Source: Candidatus Avimuribaculum pullicola (GTDB lineage Bacteria; Bacteroidota; Bacteroidia; Bacteroidales; Muribaculaceae). From it: a stretch of 64,000 bases of DNA. A program made the translations under genes and the position numbers. Where the stretch lies: NCBI GenBank assembly GCA_018716295.1, contig DVKC01000041.1, forward strand, positions 1 to 64,000, in the 5' to 3' direction. The notes under the pieces were generated by a model. The model saw only the letters and a list, made by a program, of their open reading frames with translations, ran no database searches and had not been told where the DNA came from. This document shows positions 48,255-57,822 of the stretch, in pieces; position 1 is the stretch's first letter; each line of letters begins with the position of its first letter.

Positions 48255-50555
48255 ATGACTTGTAATAATTCTTCTTTTTGTTGCCGCACGATGTGTGTGG
48301 CGTTGTTGCTCATTTTTTTACCATTAACAATGTATGCACGCCGGCATGTAGTAATAAGCGGACTCGATTCGGTCCCACCGATGGAGTTTATGGGTGAAGA
48401 TGGTGTGCCACAAGGGTTTTTCATTGATGTGCTGAGCACGGCGATGGAAAGGCTCGGCTATGACTACACGGTGAGATTGTGTGACACCGACGAATTGCAG
48501 CATCGCTTTGCCGCAGGTGAAGTAGATATTGTGCCAAGCCCCTTGTTGAACTTGCCCGATACCATGCAAGTGAGCGAAAGTAACATGCTGCTGTTGTCGT
48601 ATATCTCGCTTGTGAGCCGCATTTCCGATAACTTTATTGACATGTCGGAATTGAATGGGAAAAGAGTGGCTATATTGAAAGGGACTATGACCGAACGCTA
48701 TTTTGAAACCGACACAACGGTCAGCCCTGTGCTTGTATATGCGTCTAATCCCGAGCAGGCTATGCGCGACGTGGCCGAGGGACGGGTTGATGCTTTCGTG
48801 ACTCGCACGAATATGGCTTCTTATCTGGTAGCGCGCATGGGAATCGATGGCTTGGCATTGCAGCCGTTGAATGTGCCTCCGGTGGAGCAGCGCGTGATGA
48901 CAAGGGACGAAGGTTTGAGCATGGAAATAACAGGCGAACTCATGCGCATGAGGCGCGACGGGACTTATGACAGCTTGTATAATAAGTGGCTTGCCGAGCC
49001 TGATTTCTACGAAAAATATTTCGCTATATTGTCGGTTGCCTTGGTGATACTGTTGCTGTTGCTGGCTTATGTGGTGACATTGCTTGTGCGAAAGATATAT
49101 AAGGCACACAAGTTGCTGCAGTTGGAGCGTTACCGCATGGCGGTATTGATGGATGCCGGTCAATTTGAAGGTAGCGAAATCGACATGAAGACAATGACGT
49201 TTGCCACGTTGTCGCCTATGGGTGAGGTGCTTTCGATGCATACGGTAGATGAAATGCTCGACATGGTGCATCCGAAAGACCGAAAAATCGTGGCGCAGAA
49301 TATTGAGAATGCCCGCAACACCAATGGCGCGTATGGCGAGTTTGTGGCCAGGATAGAAGCACCTGGCGGAGGATACCGCTACTACATGATATACACCCGC
49401 GAATTGCGCGACAGCAAGGGAAATGTCAAGTTGTATTGGGTGAAAAAGGATGTAAATGACAGCTACTCCAACAGCATAGAGCTCACACGATACCATGCGC
49501 GAATGGACATGGCATTGAAGAACACTGGCATTTTGCAATGGGATTATGACGTGGTGCGCAAGCAAGTGACTGTGCGTAATGCCCGCGGTGTGCCCGATGG
49601 CACTGTGGTGAGCCTGAATGATTACCTTGGGCATTTGCCGACGTTGAAATTCGTGTTTGACATAATGGACGAAGGTCGAATTGCCGAGTTTGTACGTGAT
49701 GTGGCCTACGTTTCTCCATCATCGGGCGAAATGCGCTATGCTACGATGATGGTGCGGGCGATGGCTCGTGATGACGATGGCAGGGTGGTGATGTACACTG
49801 GCATTCGCAAGGACAATACCGAGTTGATAAAGATACAGAAAGACCTTGAGCGTGCTAAAGAAAAAGCCGAAGCTGCCGACAAACTCAAGTCGCAATTCCT
49901 TGACAACATGAGCCATGAGATACGCACACCGTTGAATGCCATTGTGGGTTTTTCGTCGCTGCTACAGGATGCTACAGACGATGAACGCCAGCAGTATGTG
50001 GAGATTATCAATCGCGGGTCGGAACAACTGCTGTCGCTTATCAACGATATACTTGAAATGTCGAGCATCGAGGCTGGCACACTCGACTTGTGTGAAGAAC
50101 CGTTTGACCTAAGCGAGGATTTCAACGCCATGGCCGAAGCCATGCAGAAGAAAATAACGGAGCCTGGTGTGGAACTGATAGTGGACAATCCCTACAAGAG
50201 CTGCATCGTGACACTCGACGAGCGGCGCGTGAACCAGATTGTGAGGATATTCATGACCAATGCTATCAAGAACACTCACAAGGGGCATGTGAAGATGAGC
50301 TATAATTACGTTGAGGGTACGGGTGTGACTATTTCGGTTGAAGATACAGGGGTAGGTATAGACGAAGAAAATTTTGGCCACGTATTCCGCCGTTTTGAAA
50401 AAATTGATAACTTTGTGCAGGGGTCGGGGCTGGAATTGGCTATTGTCAAGGCTATTGCCGACCACACGGGAAATGAAGTGGGCTTTACGTCCAAGAAGGG
50501 TGTAGGCTCGACGTTTTACTTTATAGCCCATTGCGAGGCCACGGTGACTGTGTGA
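48255..50555 (+). CDS. Sensor histidine kinase with periplasmic substrate-binding (SBP_bac_3-like) and PAS-like domains
   Basis: SBP-like EFMGEDGVPQGFFIDVLSTAMERLGY; kinase LKSQFLDNMSHEIRTPLNAIVGF; VEDTGVGIDEENFGHVFRRFEK; GSGLELAIVKAI. Confidence 0.9.
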   Translation: MTCNNSSFCCRTMCVALLLIFLPLTMYARRHVVISGLDSVPPMEFMGEDGVPQGFFIDVLSTAMERLGYDYTVRLCDTDELQHRFAAGEVDIVPSPLLNLPDTMQVSESNMLLLSYISLVSRISDNFIDMSELNGKRVAILKGTMTERYFETDTTVSPVLVYASNPEQAMRDVAEGRVDAFVTRTNMASYLVARMGIDGLALQPLNVPPVEQRVMTRDEGLSMEITGELMRMRRDGTYDSLYNKWLAEPDFYEKYFAILSVALVILLLLLAYVVTLLVRKIYKAHKLLQLERYRMAVLMDAGQFEGSEIDMKTMTFATLSPMGEVLSMHTVDEMLDMVHPKDRKIVAQNIENARNTNGAYGEFVARIEAPGGGYRYYMIYTRELRDSKGNVKLYWVKKDVNDSYSNSIELTRYHARMDMALKNTGILQWDYDVVRKQVTVRNARGVPDGTVVSLNDYLGHLPTLKFVFDIMDEGRIAEFVRDVAYVSPSSGEMRYATMMVRAMARDDDGRVVMYTGIRKDNTELIKIQKDLERAKEKAEAADKLKSQFLDNMSHEIRTPLNAIVGFSSLLQDATDDERQQYVEIINRGSEQLLSLINDILEMSSIEAGTLDLCEEPFDLSEDFNAMAEAMQKKITEPGVELIVDNPYKSCIVTLDERRVNQIVRIFMTNAIKNTHKGHVKMSYNYVEGTGVTISVEDTGVGIDEENFGHVFRRFEKIDNFVQGSGLELAIVKAIADHTGNEVGFTSKKGVGSTFYFIAHCEATVTV

Positions 50556-50591
50556 GCGGTCAGGCTTCGCGCGTATGGGGAATTGGAATTG

Positions 50592-51008
50592 ATGGATATA
50601 GAAACCAAGCAAATTACTATACAATTTAGCGACGACCAGCCTGGCTCCCTTGCCGGGGTGACGGGCATATTGTCGCGCCATGCTGTGAATATCCTTGCCA
50701 TGACGGCGAGCGGAAACCGCGAGAATGGTAGAGCACACATTGTGGTCGATCGTACCGACTTGGCAGTCAATATATTGAAAAATCATGGCTACCACGTGGT
50801 GCTTGAGGACGTGCTGTGCTTGCCAGTGCGCAACGTGGCAGGAGCATTGCACACATCGTTGCAGTTGCTGGCGGGGCAGGAAATAAATATCGATTACATA
50901 TATGCCTTTGCGCAAGAGCAGGGCGGCACGGCTGTTATAAAATGCGACGAGGCCGACCGTGCAAAAGGGGTGCTTGCCGCATATATCAAGCCGCTGTTGC
51001 AACCGTGA
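50592..51008 (+). CDS. Tandem ACT domain protein
   Basis: ITIQFSDDQPGSLAGVTGILSRHAVNILAMTAS and second ACT half; start at MDIETKQ. Confidence 0.8.
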   Translation: MDIETKQITIQFSDDQPGSLAGVTGILSRHAVNILAMTASGNRENGRAHIVVDRTDLAVNILKNHGYHVVLEDVLCLPVRNVAGALHTSLQLLAGQEINIDYIYAFAQEQGGTAVIKCDEADRAKGVLAAYIKPLLQP

Positions 51009-51016
51009 GGCACACA

Positions 51017-51919
51017 CTAACGGTGCATTGGCATCATGCGCGGAGCCATGGGCATTCCCGGGACGGGTGGTGCTCCATATTGCCTCCGATTGTGGTTGTT
51101 AATAACAGTGTGCAATATTTCATATAATAGCCCGCCAAAATCAATGCCGAATTTGTTGCCGTTGATGTTGATTTGTGGAATGAATATCGGGCGGGTAATC
51201 CATTTGTGGCTGAAAGGGTCGTAATATCGTTGCGCGCCCATTTCCATCGAGAATTTATCGCTCACATCGATGCCCATCGTTACGCCATAGCTCGACCGGT
51301 CCAGATAGGGCATTGCTGCCATCGAGTGGTATAGCCCGCCATTGTGCTGGTAGCTGCCAAATGCGTTGAGCGAGATGCGGTCGCTTAACTTGTAAGATAT
51401 GTTTCCGCTCACGCCATAGTTGTTGTAAAGGCGGTTGTCGAGATGGTATTTGTTGCCGATAATAGAACCTGTGACGGTGAACCGGCCTATTTCTTGCGTT
51501 ACCGAAACTCCACCAGAGGCAATGTTGCCCATTCCAGGGAAAGTGTTCATCGAACTTGTGGCGAAAATCCCCCCTCCTTGCCAAGATGTTATGGCACAAG
51601 CGGCATAGTTTGAGTTTAGGGTAAATTGCCGAGGGAAATTATAGTCAGTCGGACGTGGAACGAAGCCATGGTAATAGTTGAAGTTGCCAGCTGTGGCATT
51701 GGTTGTGGCGGATATCGTGTCGCCAGCTGTCGCACCTTGGCCGGTGGGTTGCATGGCGGGAAGTGCGAGGGTGTAGGGTGGTGAGGTGAAATCGCCGTTA
51801 TGTAGCCGCAACTCGGGTACTTGCAATGGATTTTGGTTGTTGAATTGCATGGCGTTGTCTTGTGCCATTAATGATGGTACAAGTATGAGCAATATCATTG
51901 TCGCTAACCACCTCTTCAT
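51017..51919 (-). CDS. Hypothetical exported protein, probable outer-membrane barrel
   Basis: Signal peptide MKRWLATMILLILVPSLMA; alternating strands (VTGSIIGNKYHLDNRLYNNYGVSGNISYKLSDRISLNAFGSYQ). Confidence 0.55.
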   Translation of the reverse strand: MKRWLATMILLILVPSLMAQDNAMQFNNQNPLQVPELRLHNGDFTSPPYTLALPAMQPTGQGATAGDTISATTNATAGNFNYYHGFVPRPTDYNFPRQFTLNSNYAACAITSWQGGGIFATSSMNTFPGMGNIASGGVSVTQEIGRFTVTGSIIGNKYHLDNRLYNNYGVSGNISYKLSDRISLNAFGSYQHNGGLYHSMAAMPYLDRSSYGVTMGIDVSDKFSMEMGAQRYYDPFSHKWITRPIFIPQININGNKFGIDFGGLLYEILHTVINNHNRRQYGAPPVPGMPMAPRMMPMHR

Positions 51920-51985
51920 TTTCCCTTGTCGATTTTTTTGCAATAATAGTTATTATTTGGCAATGGAATGTGGCATTTAATTAGG

Positions 51986-52317
51986 TTTAACACATGGCTC
52001 TTTCATATTTAAACTCAAATCGTCTTTAAAATAAGCCCTGGAGGGGCTATACCATGCTTAACCGCAGCGTGGAGTGAGCGCAGCGAACGTAACCTGCGGA
52101 AAGGCAAAATACACTAAGCGGCTTCGGAGATGCCGCACTATTGCTACAACTAAAGTACGGCATCTCCGAAGCCGTAGTTCAAGGGGGACAAATACCGCAG
52201 GTTACGTTCGCTGCGCTCACTCCACGCTGCGGTTAAGCATAGTGCAGCCCCTCCAGGGCAATTCTACATCTACTATTACGACCCATTGGAGGGTAAATGA
52301 AAGAGTCGTGGGTTTAA
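51986..52317. repeat. Nested inverted-repeat element (MITE-like), about 330 bp
   Basis: Outer 21-bp arms 51986-52006/52297-52317 (17/21 match), 65-bp near-perfect arms 52035-52099/52195-52259, inner perfect 17-bp arms 52119-52135/52158-52174. Confidence 0.85.
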
Positions 52318-52433
52318 CATGACTTTATCGCATCGATGTGAAAAAATGCGGCATGTTATTGAGGGTCAATCCTTCAAACGGTCATTAAATTGCAAAAAGT
52401 AATTAGAAAAAACGGCAAAAATCTAATGGCCGA

Positions 52434-52465
52434 TTTGGGTTGAATGCAAAAAATGTGTAATTTTG
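52434..52465 (+). promoter_or_regulatory. Bacteroidetes promoter for rpsU
   Basis: TTTG-N20-TAATTTTG. Confidence 0.7.
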
Positions 52466-52722
52466 CAGCCGTAACTGAGGTTTTTGGTTCTTGGTTGCAC
52501 AGAAATCATTAATAGAGAGGAGGTTGTTTTTTTACTCCAAACGAATAAGACAATTTGTATTTAAGACATATTATCCCCATTCCCTTGAAGTTCCAGCGTT
52601 GCCACATTGCTGGAGGCGGTTGTGCAGATAGTTGCATTACGGTCGCATTGCAAGGGATTCCTCTCACACATTATGTGGTAAATTCATATATAAATAAGTA
52701 AAAATTAAAAAACAGAATAGTT

Positions 52723-52914
52723 ATGATTATAGTACAAGTAAGAGAAGGCGAGAACATCGAAAGAGCTTTGAAAAAGTTCAAACGTAAATATGAAAAGACT
52801 GGTATCGTAAAGGAATTGCGTGCACGTCAAGCGTTTGAAAAGCCATCGGTAACAAAGCGTAAACGCCTGATGAAAGCTATCTACGTGCAAAAGATGCACC
52901 GCAACGAAGAATAA
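52723..52914 (+). CDS. rpsU: 30S ribosomal protein S21
   Basis: MIIVQVREGENIERALKKFKRKYEKTGIVKELRARQAFEKPSVTKRKRLMKAIYVQKMH. Confidence 0.97.
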   Translation: MIIVQVREGENIERALKKFKRKYEKTGIVKELRARQAFEKPSVTKRKRLMKAIYVQKMHRNEE

Positions 52915-52938
52915 TCTTCATAGATAACAACTTATACT

Positions 52939-52979
52939 TTGGGGCAAGAGGCAAATGTGCTTCTCGCCCCAATTTTTTT
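52939..52979 (+). terminator. rpsU intrinsic terminator
   Basis: TTGGGGC..GCCCCAATTTTTTT. Confidence 0.85.
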
Positions 52980-53077
52980 GCGCATGTCAGCCGTCAGCCC
53001 AAACTTCGTGCTTGAGAAAGACAGGGTAATATCACAAATGGGGTGCCTTTTGGAGTGTGCCATGCTTGCAGAGCGGG

Positions 53078-53793
53078 AAGTGAAAAAATAAAGGCTACAC
53101 GAAATCGCATCGCATAGCCTTAGGAAAAAAATAGTATGAATAAAATGTGGTATTAGGGTTAACTCTTTTTAAGATATGCGAGGTTCGGAAATTTCCGTTT
53201 GCCATCGCTATCTTGGATAGGAGGACTTTATGTATCACAATACCAAAAAATATAATTCTCAATAAAATAAAATCTTCCAAAATCGCGAAGCCTTCAATCA
53301 TTTGTATATCTCAATATATACACACCACTTGCACGACTGGAAAATTCTGTTGTCCGTCAGTGAATTTCCCTTTCAGGAAGGTTCACCATTTTTTGCAAGC
53401 CATCACAGGATGTATTTCCTGAAATGCCATGGTGGCATGGCTGCAAAAAGTCACAAATTTCATTTTTTTTACGGCTGCTTATGCGAGCCTATGCTCATGC
53501 GGCAGTCGTTTTCTCGCATTTTAGGAACTCGGGCATTGCCACATAGCCTTGCCTACGAGCTGCCAATAATGCGGCGTTTGGATGATAAGCGTGAGTAGGT
53601 AAAACCTTGCACTTAAACATCGTTGTTGAATTACTGTAATTTCCCATAGTTTCTCTAAATTATGGGCGGAACCTTTCGGTTCACCCCTAAAACAATCTTT
53701 TTAAAAACCTTCGTAATTACTATTGCAATTCCCTTGCCAAACTGTTTTAGCACTCAGGGAATGCGCGGTTCAATTCTCTATTTCTGTCTTTTG
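53078..53793 (-). ncRNA. Candidate long structured noncoding transcript
   Basis: Minus promoter TTG-N20-TACCTTTG (53800-53830), GAACC-GAAA-GGTTC tetraloop hairpin, ATTCCCT..AGGGAAT stem, minus-strand terminator-like AAGGCTA..TAGCCTTTATTTTTTC; no convincing ORF. Confidence 0.35.
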
Positions 53794-53887
53794 GTTACGC
53801 AAAGGTACAGTTTTTTCCGAAAAAATGCAATTTGCAGTGTGAAAAAATGCCAAAAAACGGCATATCTGTTGCATTTTTTTATACAGT

Positions 53888-54631
53888 TTAGTGCTTGGCA
53901 GTTTTTAGTGACATGCGTTTCCATACGCAGCGGGGAAGCAGCCGCCAGAAGAACACGAGCACTGCGTATGGCCAGTTGATGATGGCTACTCGCCGCTTGT
54001 GTGCGATGGCGCGGCGTATGGCACGTGCGGTGTATTCGGCCGAGAGCTGCATAGGGTAGTGGTTGCCATCGTCGAGCAGCGGCGTGTTGACAAATCCAGG
54101 GCGCAAGTCGGTGATTGACACGTTGACATGCTGCGTGTGTGCCAATTGTTCGATGGCTGTCAGGTAACACCATTGGTAACGTTTAGTGGCACTGTAGGAG
54201 GCGGCGATGCCAATACCACGAGTGCCGGCTATTGAGGTAATCGCGGCTATTTGCCCAGGCGTGCCTGTGGCTTTGAAGTAGTTGTAGGCGGCATCTATCA
54301 TCATTGTGAACCCTTTCACGTTGGTGTCGATTGTAAGCCGCTCTATGGCAGGGTCAAGCGATGGGTTTTGCTTGCCTGTGCCAGAGGAAAGCAAGAAAAT
54401 GTCCATTCCGCCCATGTCGGCGATAAGTTGGTCAAGGCGTTGTGCTGCGTCGTCGGCTGTTACATCGATGGTTGCGGTGTGGACTCGCCCAGGTGCCATG
54501 TCCTTCAGTGTTTCGAGGCGGTCGGCACGGCGGGCAGCAACGCCCACTATCCATTGACCGCTCATTATATATTGTGATGCAAGGCTGTGGCCAATGCCCG
54601 ATGATGCGCCTATGATGACGATGCGTTTCAT
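53888..54631 (-). CDS. SDR family NAD(P)-dependent oxidoreductase
   Basis: IVIIGASSGIGHSLASQY; YSATKRYQW; DLRPGFVNTPL. Confidence 0.9.
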   Translation of the reverse strand: MKRIVIIGASSGIGHSLASQYIMSGQWIVGVAARRADRLETLKDMAPGRVHTATIDVTADDAAQRLDQLIADMGGMDIFLLSSGTGKQNPSLDPAIERLTIDTNVKGFTMMIDAAYNYFKATGTPGQIAAITSIAGTRGIGIAASYSATKRYQWCYLTAIEQLAHTQHVNVSITDLRPGFVNTPLLDDGNHYPMQLSAEYTARAIRRAIAHKRRVAIINWPYAVLVFFWRLLPRCVWKRMSLKTAKH

Positions 54632-54646
54632 GACTGTGTCGAATGC

Positions 54647-55597
54647 TTAATTAGAGCCTGGCCCGGGTATTACGACAGGACGTGAGCCAGTGGCTGGGGA
54701 ATTGATAGGTTCTCCGGTATAGGCGTTCTTGCCTTTGTCATCGTCGCGTGGCCACTTGTCGCTGTTTAGAGGCAATGTATAGTAAATCGACATTCCTGCC
54801 GATATTGCCGAGCCGCGAGTGCCATAGCCTGGTATATACCAAGGGTCGCCCGATGGGTTTGACTTGTAGTTGAACAAGAAATGATATTTGAGAGTCCAGC
54901 CAGCCGACCAGTTTTTATACAACTTTATGTGCATGGCCACGACAAGCTCGCCCCACAGCGCATGTGATTTAAGCCCGTCGATGTTCAGACTGTTGTTTTC
55001 TTGCCAATAGCTGTTGTTTATGGAAATGTCGTTGATGCTGTACTTGAAATTGCTATAGCCGAGCCTGAAACCCACGAGTGCCATGTAGTCGGGTTTGTTG
55101 TTATATTTGAAATTATAGCCGCAACCTATTTTCCCGTATAATGCCATGTCGCCCTTGTAGGTGTAATTTTTCTCTTCAGGGGTGTTGTTGGCCGAGCCAA
55201 TGCCAAGTTCCACTATGGGCACGATGCGATTCCACAGGCTAAGTTCGGCCGAGAAGTCAATGCCCCCATATTTTTGTCCGAGCAGCCGCATCACAGGATC
55301 CCACACGTTGGCCCCTATTGTCACGCTTGTAAGCAACGGGTATTTCATGCGTGTGATTTTGATGGTGTCGTTCATCATTGCAGCCACAGTGTCGGGCAAA
55401 ATGGTGTCGCCCACCATTACCAATCCCTTTTGCTTCAGTTCGGCAATTTTTGCATCATTTTCTTTAGAAGTCATCACCTTGTTGGTCGATGGCTTCACAG
55501 GTGTTATGCGCCTTTGGGCCACTATGGGCAACAAGCAGCACGCCGCCATTACGATGGCGACGAGCCTTGTCAGTGTGTGGCTTGTGATGAATTTCAT
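54647..55597 (-). CDS. DUF6048-like exported protein
   Basis: Signal peptide MKFITSHTLTRLVAIVMAACCLLPIVAQ; GANVWDPVMRLLGQKYGGIDFSAELSLWNRIVPIVELGIG. Confidence 0.6.
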   Translation of the reverse strand: MKFITSHTLTRLVAIVMAACCLLPIVAQRRITPVKPSTNKVMTSKENDAKIAELKQKGLVMVGDTILPDTVAAMMNDTIKITRMKYPLLTSVTIGANVWDPVMRLLGQKYGGIDFSAELSLWNRIVPIVELGIGSANNTPEEKNYTYKGDMALYGKIGCGYNFKYNNKPDYMALVGFRLGYSNFKYSINDISINNSYWQENNSLNIDGLKSHALWGELVVAMHIKLYKNWSAGWTLKYHFLFNYKSNPSGDPWYIPGYGTRGSAISAGMSIYYTLPLNSDKWPRDDDKGKNAYTGEPINSPATGSRPVVIPGPGSN

Positions 55598-55773
55598 TGT
55601 ATAGCGTGTCAAATCTATTGCCGTGCTGGAATTTCGGCACTGCAAAGATAGTGCAAGGAGAGCGCAATACAAAAAAACAACTTGTTGATTTTTTTGTATT
55701 GCCGAGCCGCCGCCTGTCTTATCAAAAGATAAGACGAGGCGGGCGCAGTGGCGTGTGCTGGTTTTATGCCTGT

Positions 55774-57351
55774 TTACAGGGTTTCATCGGGCCATGGACA
55801 CAGTTTGCCTGTTGATTTGAACGAGGGGCGTTGTGCGTCACGTTCTCGCAGGTATTGCGACAATTCGGTGGCAAGTGCTTTTACAACCTCCGGGTTGTTG
55901 GCTGCAATGTCGTTTTGCTCGCCGATGTCGTTGGCTGTGTCATATAGCCGCAAACGACCTGTTTCCCAAGTGTAGATAAGATGGTAGTTGCCTTTCAGTA
56001 TAGCCGAGTATGCACCATAACCTTCTTCGGTGTTTTGTGTTTCGCCCCATAGGTTGGGGAAGTGCCACACAAGTGGACGTTGCACGTCGGAGGTGTCACC
56101 TCGCAAGGTTTGAACGAAGCTGATGCCATCGATTGTCTGATGGGTTTCATAGTTTTCAATGCCAGCCATGTCGAGGATGGTGGGATAGAAATCTTCAATT
56201 ATGACACGTTGCGTTGTAGTAGTGCCGCCTTGTGTCACGCCAGGCCAGTAAACCATCATCGGCTCACGCACACCGCCCATGAATGCCGACCCTTTTCCTG
56301 CGCGAGCAGGGTAGTTCTGGTCGCGATTGGCAGTGCCTTGCCGCACATTGTTGAGGGCTTGTCCTCCGTTGTCCGACATGAACAGTATGATAGTGTTTTG
56401 TGCTACCTCGGGTTGTGATTGCAAGAAGTCGAGCAGGTCGCCGAGGCTCTTGTCCATCCCCTCGACAAGGGCTGCATATCGTGCTTCGCTTGATTTGAGC
56501 GTGTCGTTTAATTGCTCGTCTTGCTTGCCTAAGTAATTGCCAACGAAACGCTTGTCCTCACTGTAAGGCGAATGCACTGCGTAGTGCGACATGTACAAGA
56601 AGAATGGTTGCCCTGCGGCGATTGACGTTTTCATTGCCTCAATGGCTTCGATTGTAAGGGCTTCGGTAAGGAAGATGTCGGTGCCGTGGTATTTTTCGAG
56701 GCCTTCGACCGCAAATTTTGAACCTGCACCGAAGTTTTCAGTCCCCAAGTAGCTTCCAGGAGCTCCGTTTGGGCCACCGCCGATGTTTACATCAAAACCC
56801 ATTGTCGATGGGTCGGCACCAGGTGTGGTGCGAGCACCGAAGTGCGCTTTGCCACAATGGATTGTGTAATAGCCATTGTCGTGTAGCACCTGTGGCAACG
56901 AGGTGATGGGGGTGGCATTGGCTGTATTGTGTGGAGATTTCACCGTGTCGGGCTGTATTCCGTTGTAGTTCCATTCGGGGAGGGCGAGTACGTCGCTTTG
57001 TGCGTCGGTCTGGGTGTTATATTCGAGAGTCCAGTTGGTCACACGGTGGCGAGATGCGTTCATGCCCGATAACAGGCTGCACCGTGTGGGCGATGAAATG
57101 GCACAAGCGTATGCCTCGGTGAATTTCACACCCATCTGTGCGAGCCGTTCCATGTTGGGTGTGTTGTAGCGGCGGTTGAGCGGCGTGGTGTCGTTGTAGA
57201 ATGGTACAGAAGTGTCTTGCCACCCCATGTCATCTACAAGGAACAGCACGATGTTGGGGCGTGCTGTTTGTTGTGCCTGTTGGTTGCAACTGCAAGCCAT
57301 CGACAGGGTGGCTATTCCTCCAATCGAGGAGAGTAAGATATTGTTTCGCAT
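55774..57351 (-). CDS. Sulfatase, apparently Ser-type active site
   Basis: NIVLFLVDDMGWQDTSVPF; active-site region CAISSPTRCSLLSG; FMSDNGGQ; GKGSAFMGGVREPMMVYWPG. Confidence 0.9.
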   Translation of the reverse strand: MRNNILLSSIGGIATLSMACSCNQQAQQTARPNIVLFLVDDMGWQDTSVPFYNDTTPLNRRYNTPNMERLAQMGVKFTEAYACAISSPTRCSLLSGMNASRHRVTNWTLEYNTQTDAQSDVLALPEWNYNGIQPDTVKSPHNTANATPITSLPQVLHDNGYYTIHCGKAHFGARTTPGADPSTMGFDVNIGGGPNGAPGSYLGTENFGAGSKFAVEGLEKYHGTDIFLTEALTIEAIEAMKTSIAAGQPFFLYMSHYAVHSPYSEDKRFVGNYLGKQDEQLNDTLKSSEARYAALVEGMDKSLGDLLDFLQSQPEVAQNTIILFMSDNGGQALNNVRQGTANRDQNYPARAGKGSAFMGGVREPMMVYWPGVTQGGTTTTQRVIIEDFYPTILDMAGIENYETHQTIDGISFVQTLRGDTSDVQRPLVWHFPNLWGETQNTEEGYGAYSAILKGNYHLIYTWETGRLRLYDTANDIGEQNDIAANNPEVVKALATELSQYLRERDAQRPSFKSTGKLCPWPDETL

Positions 57352-57363
57352 AGATTGAATTAG

Positions 57364-57816
57364 TTAAAAGAATACTGCCAGTAGCACGATGCCTACAATT
57401 GTTGCCAACAGCGAGTAAATGTTCCAGAATATGAACCTGATTCCCAATAGCACGTATCCGAGTACTGTGCTCAGGAGTCCGATAATTGCAAAAACTATGT
57501 ATCCGATAATAAAGGCACCAATGATGCAGAGTACGCCATCAAATACGCCACCGTTGACAAACGACATTATGACCCATATTGCCAATGCTATTACTGTGAT
57601 GACACTTGCTGCGACAGTCACCCAGTCGGTGATGTCTTCGATGCGGTCGGCAATCCAGTCGCCAATGTCGGCAACCCAGTCATTTAGCCTTTCCCACCAG
57701 TTATATGTGGGTGCGCTATAGGATTGTGTTGGCGGGGTATAAGTGCTGCGCCGGGTGTCGGGCAGTGGGCGTGCCCTGTTGAGAATAATATTCCCGTGTT
57801 CGTCCATTCGTGCCAT
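57364..57816 (-). CDS. Small multi-TM protein, unknown
   Basis: Hydrophobic C-terminal two-thirds; last gene of the E2-JAB-E1 operon. Confidence 0.65.
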   Translation of the reverse strand: MARMDEHGNIILNRARPLPDTRRSTYTPPTQSYSAPTYNWWERLNDWVADIGDWIADRIEDITDWVTVAASVITVIALAIWVIMSFVNGGVFDGVLCIIGAFIIGYIVFAIIGLLSTVLGYVLLGIRFIFWNIYSLLATIVGIVLLAVFF

Positions 57817-57822
57817 AGTGCA

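Noticed and set aside
52074-52322. 82-aa ORF over the nested palindrome
   Set aside because: Coding potential is an artifact of the repeat
53302-53598. 98-aa plus-strand ORF (MYISIYTHHLHDW...)
   Set aside because: Low-complexity, overlaps strong RNA hairpins; probably not translated, though conservation should be checked
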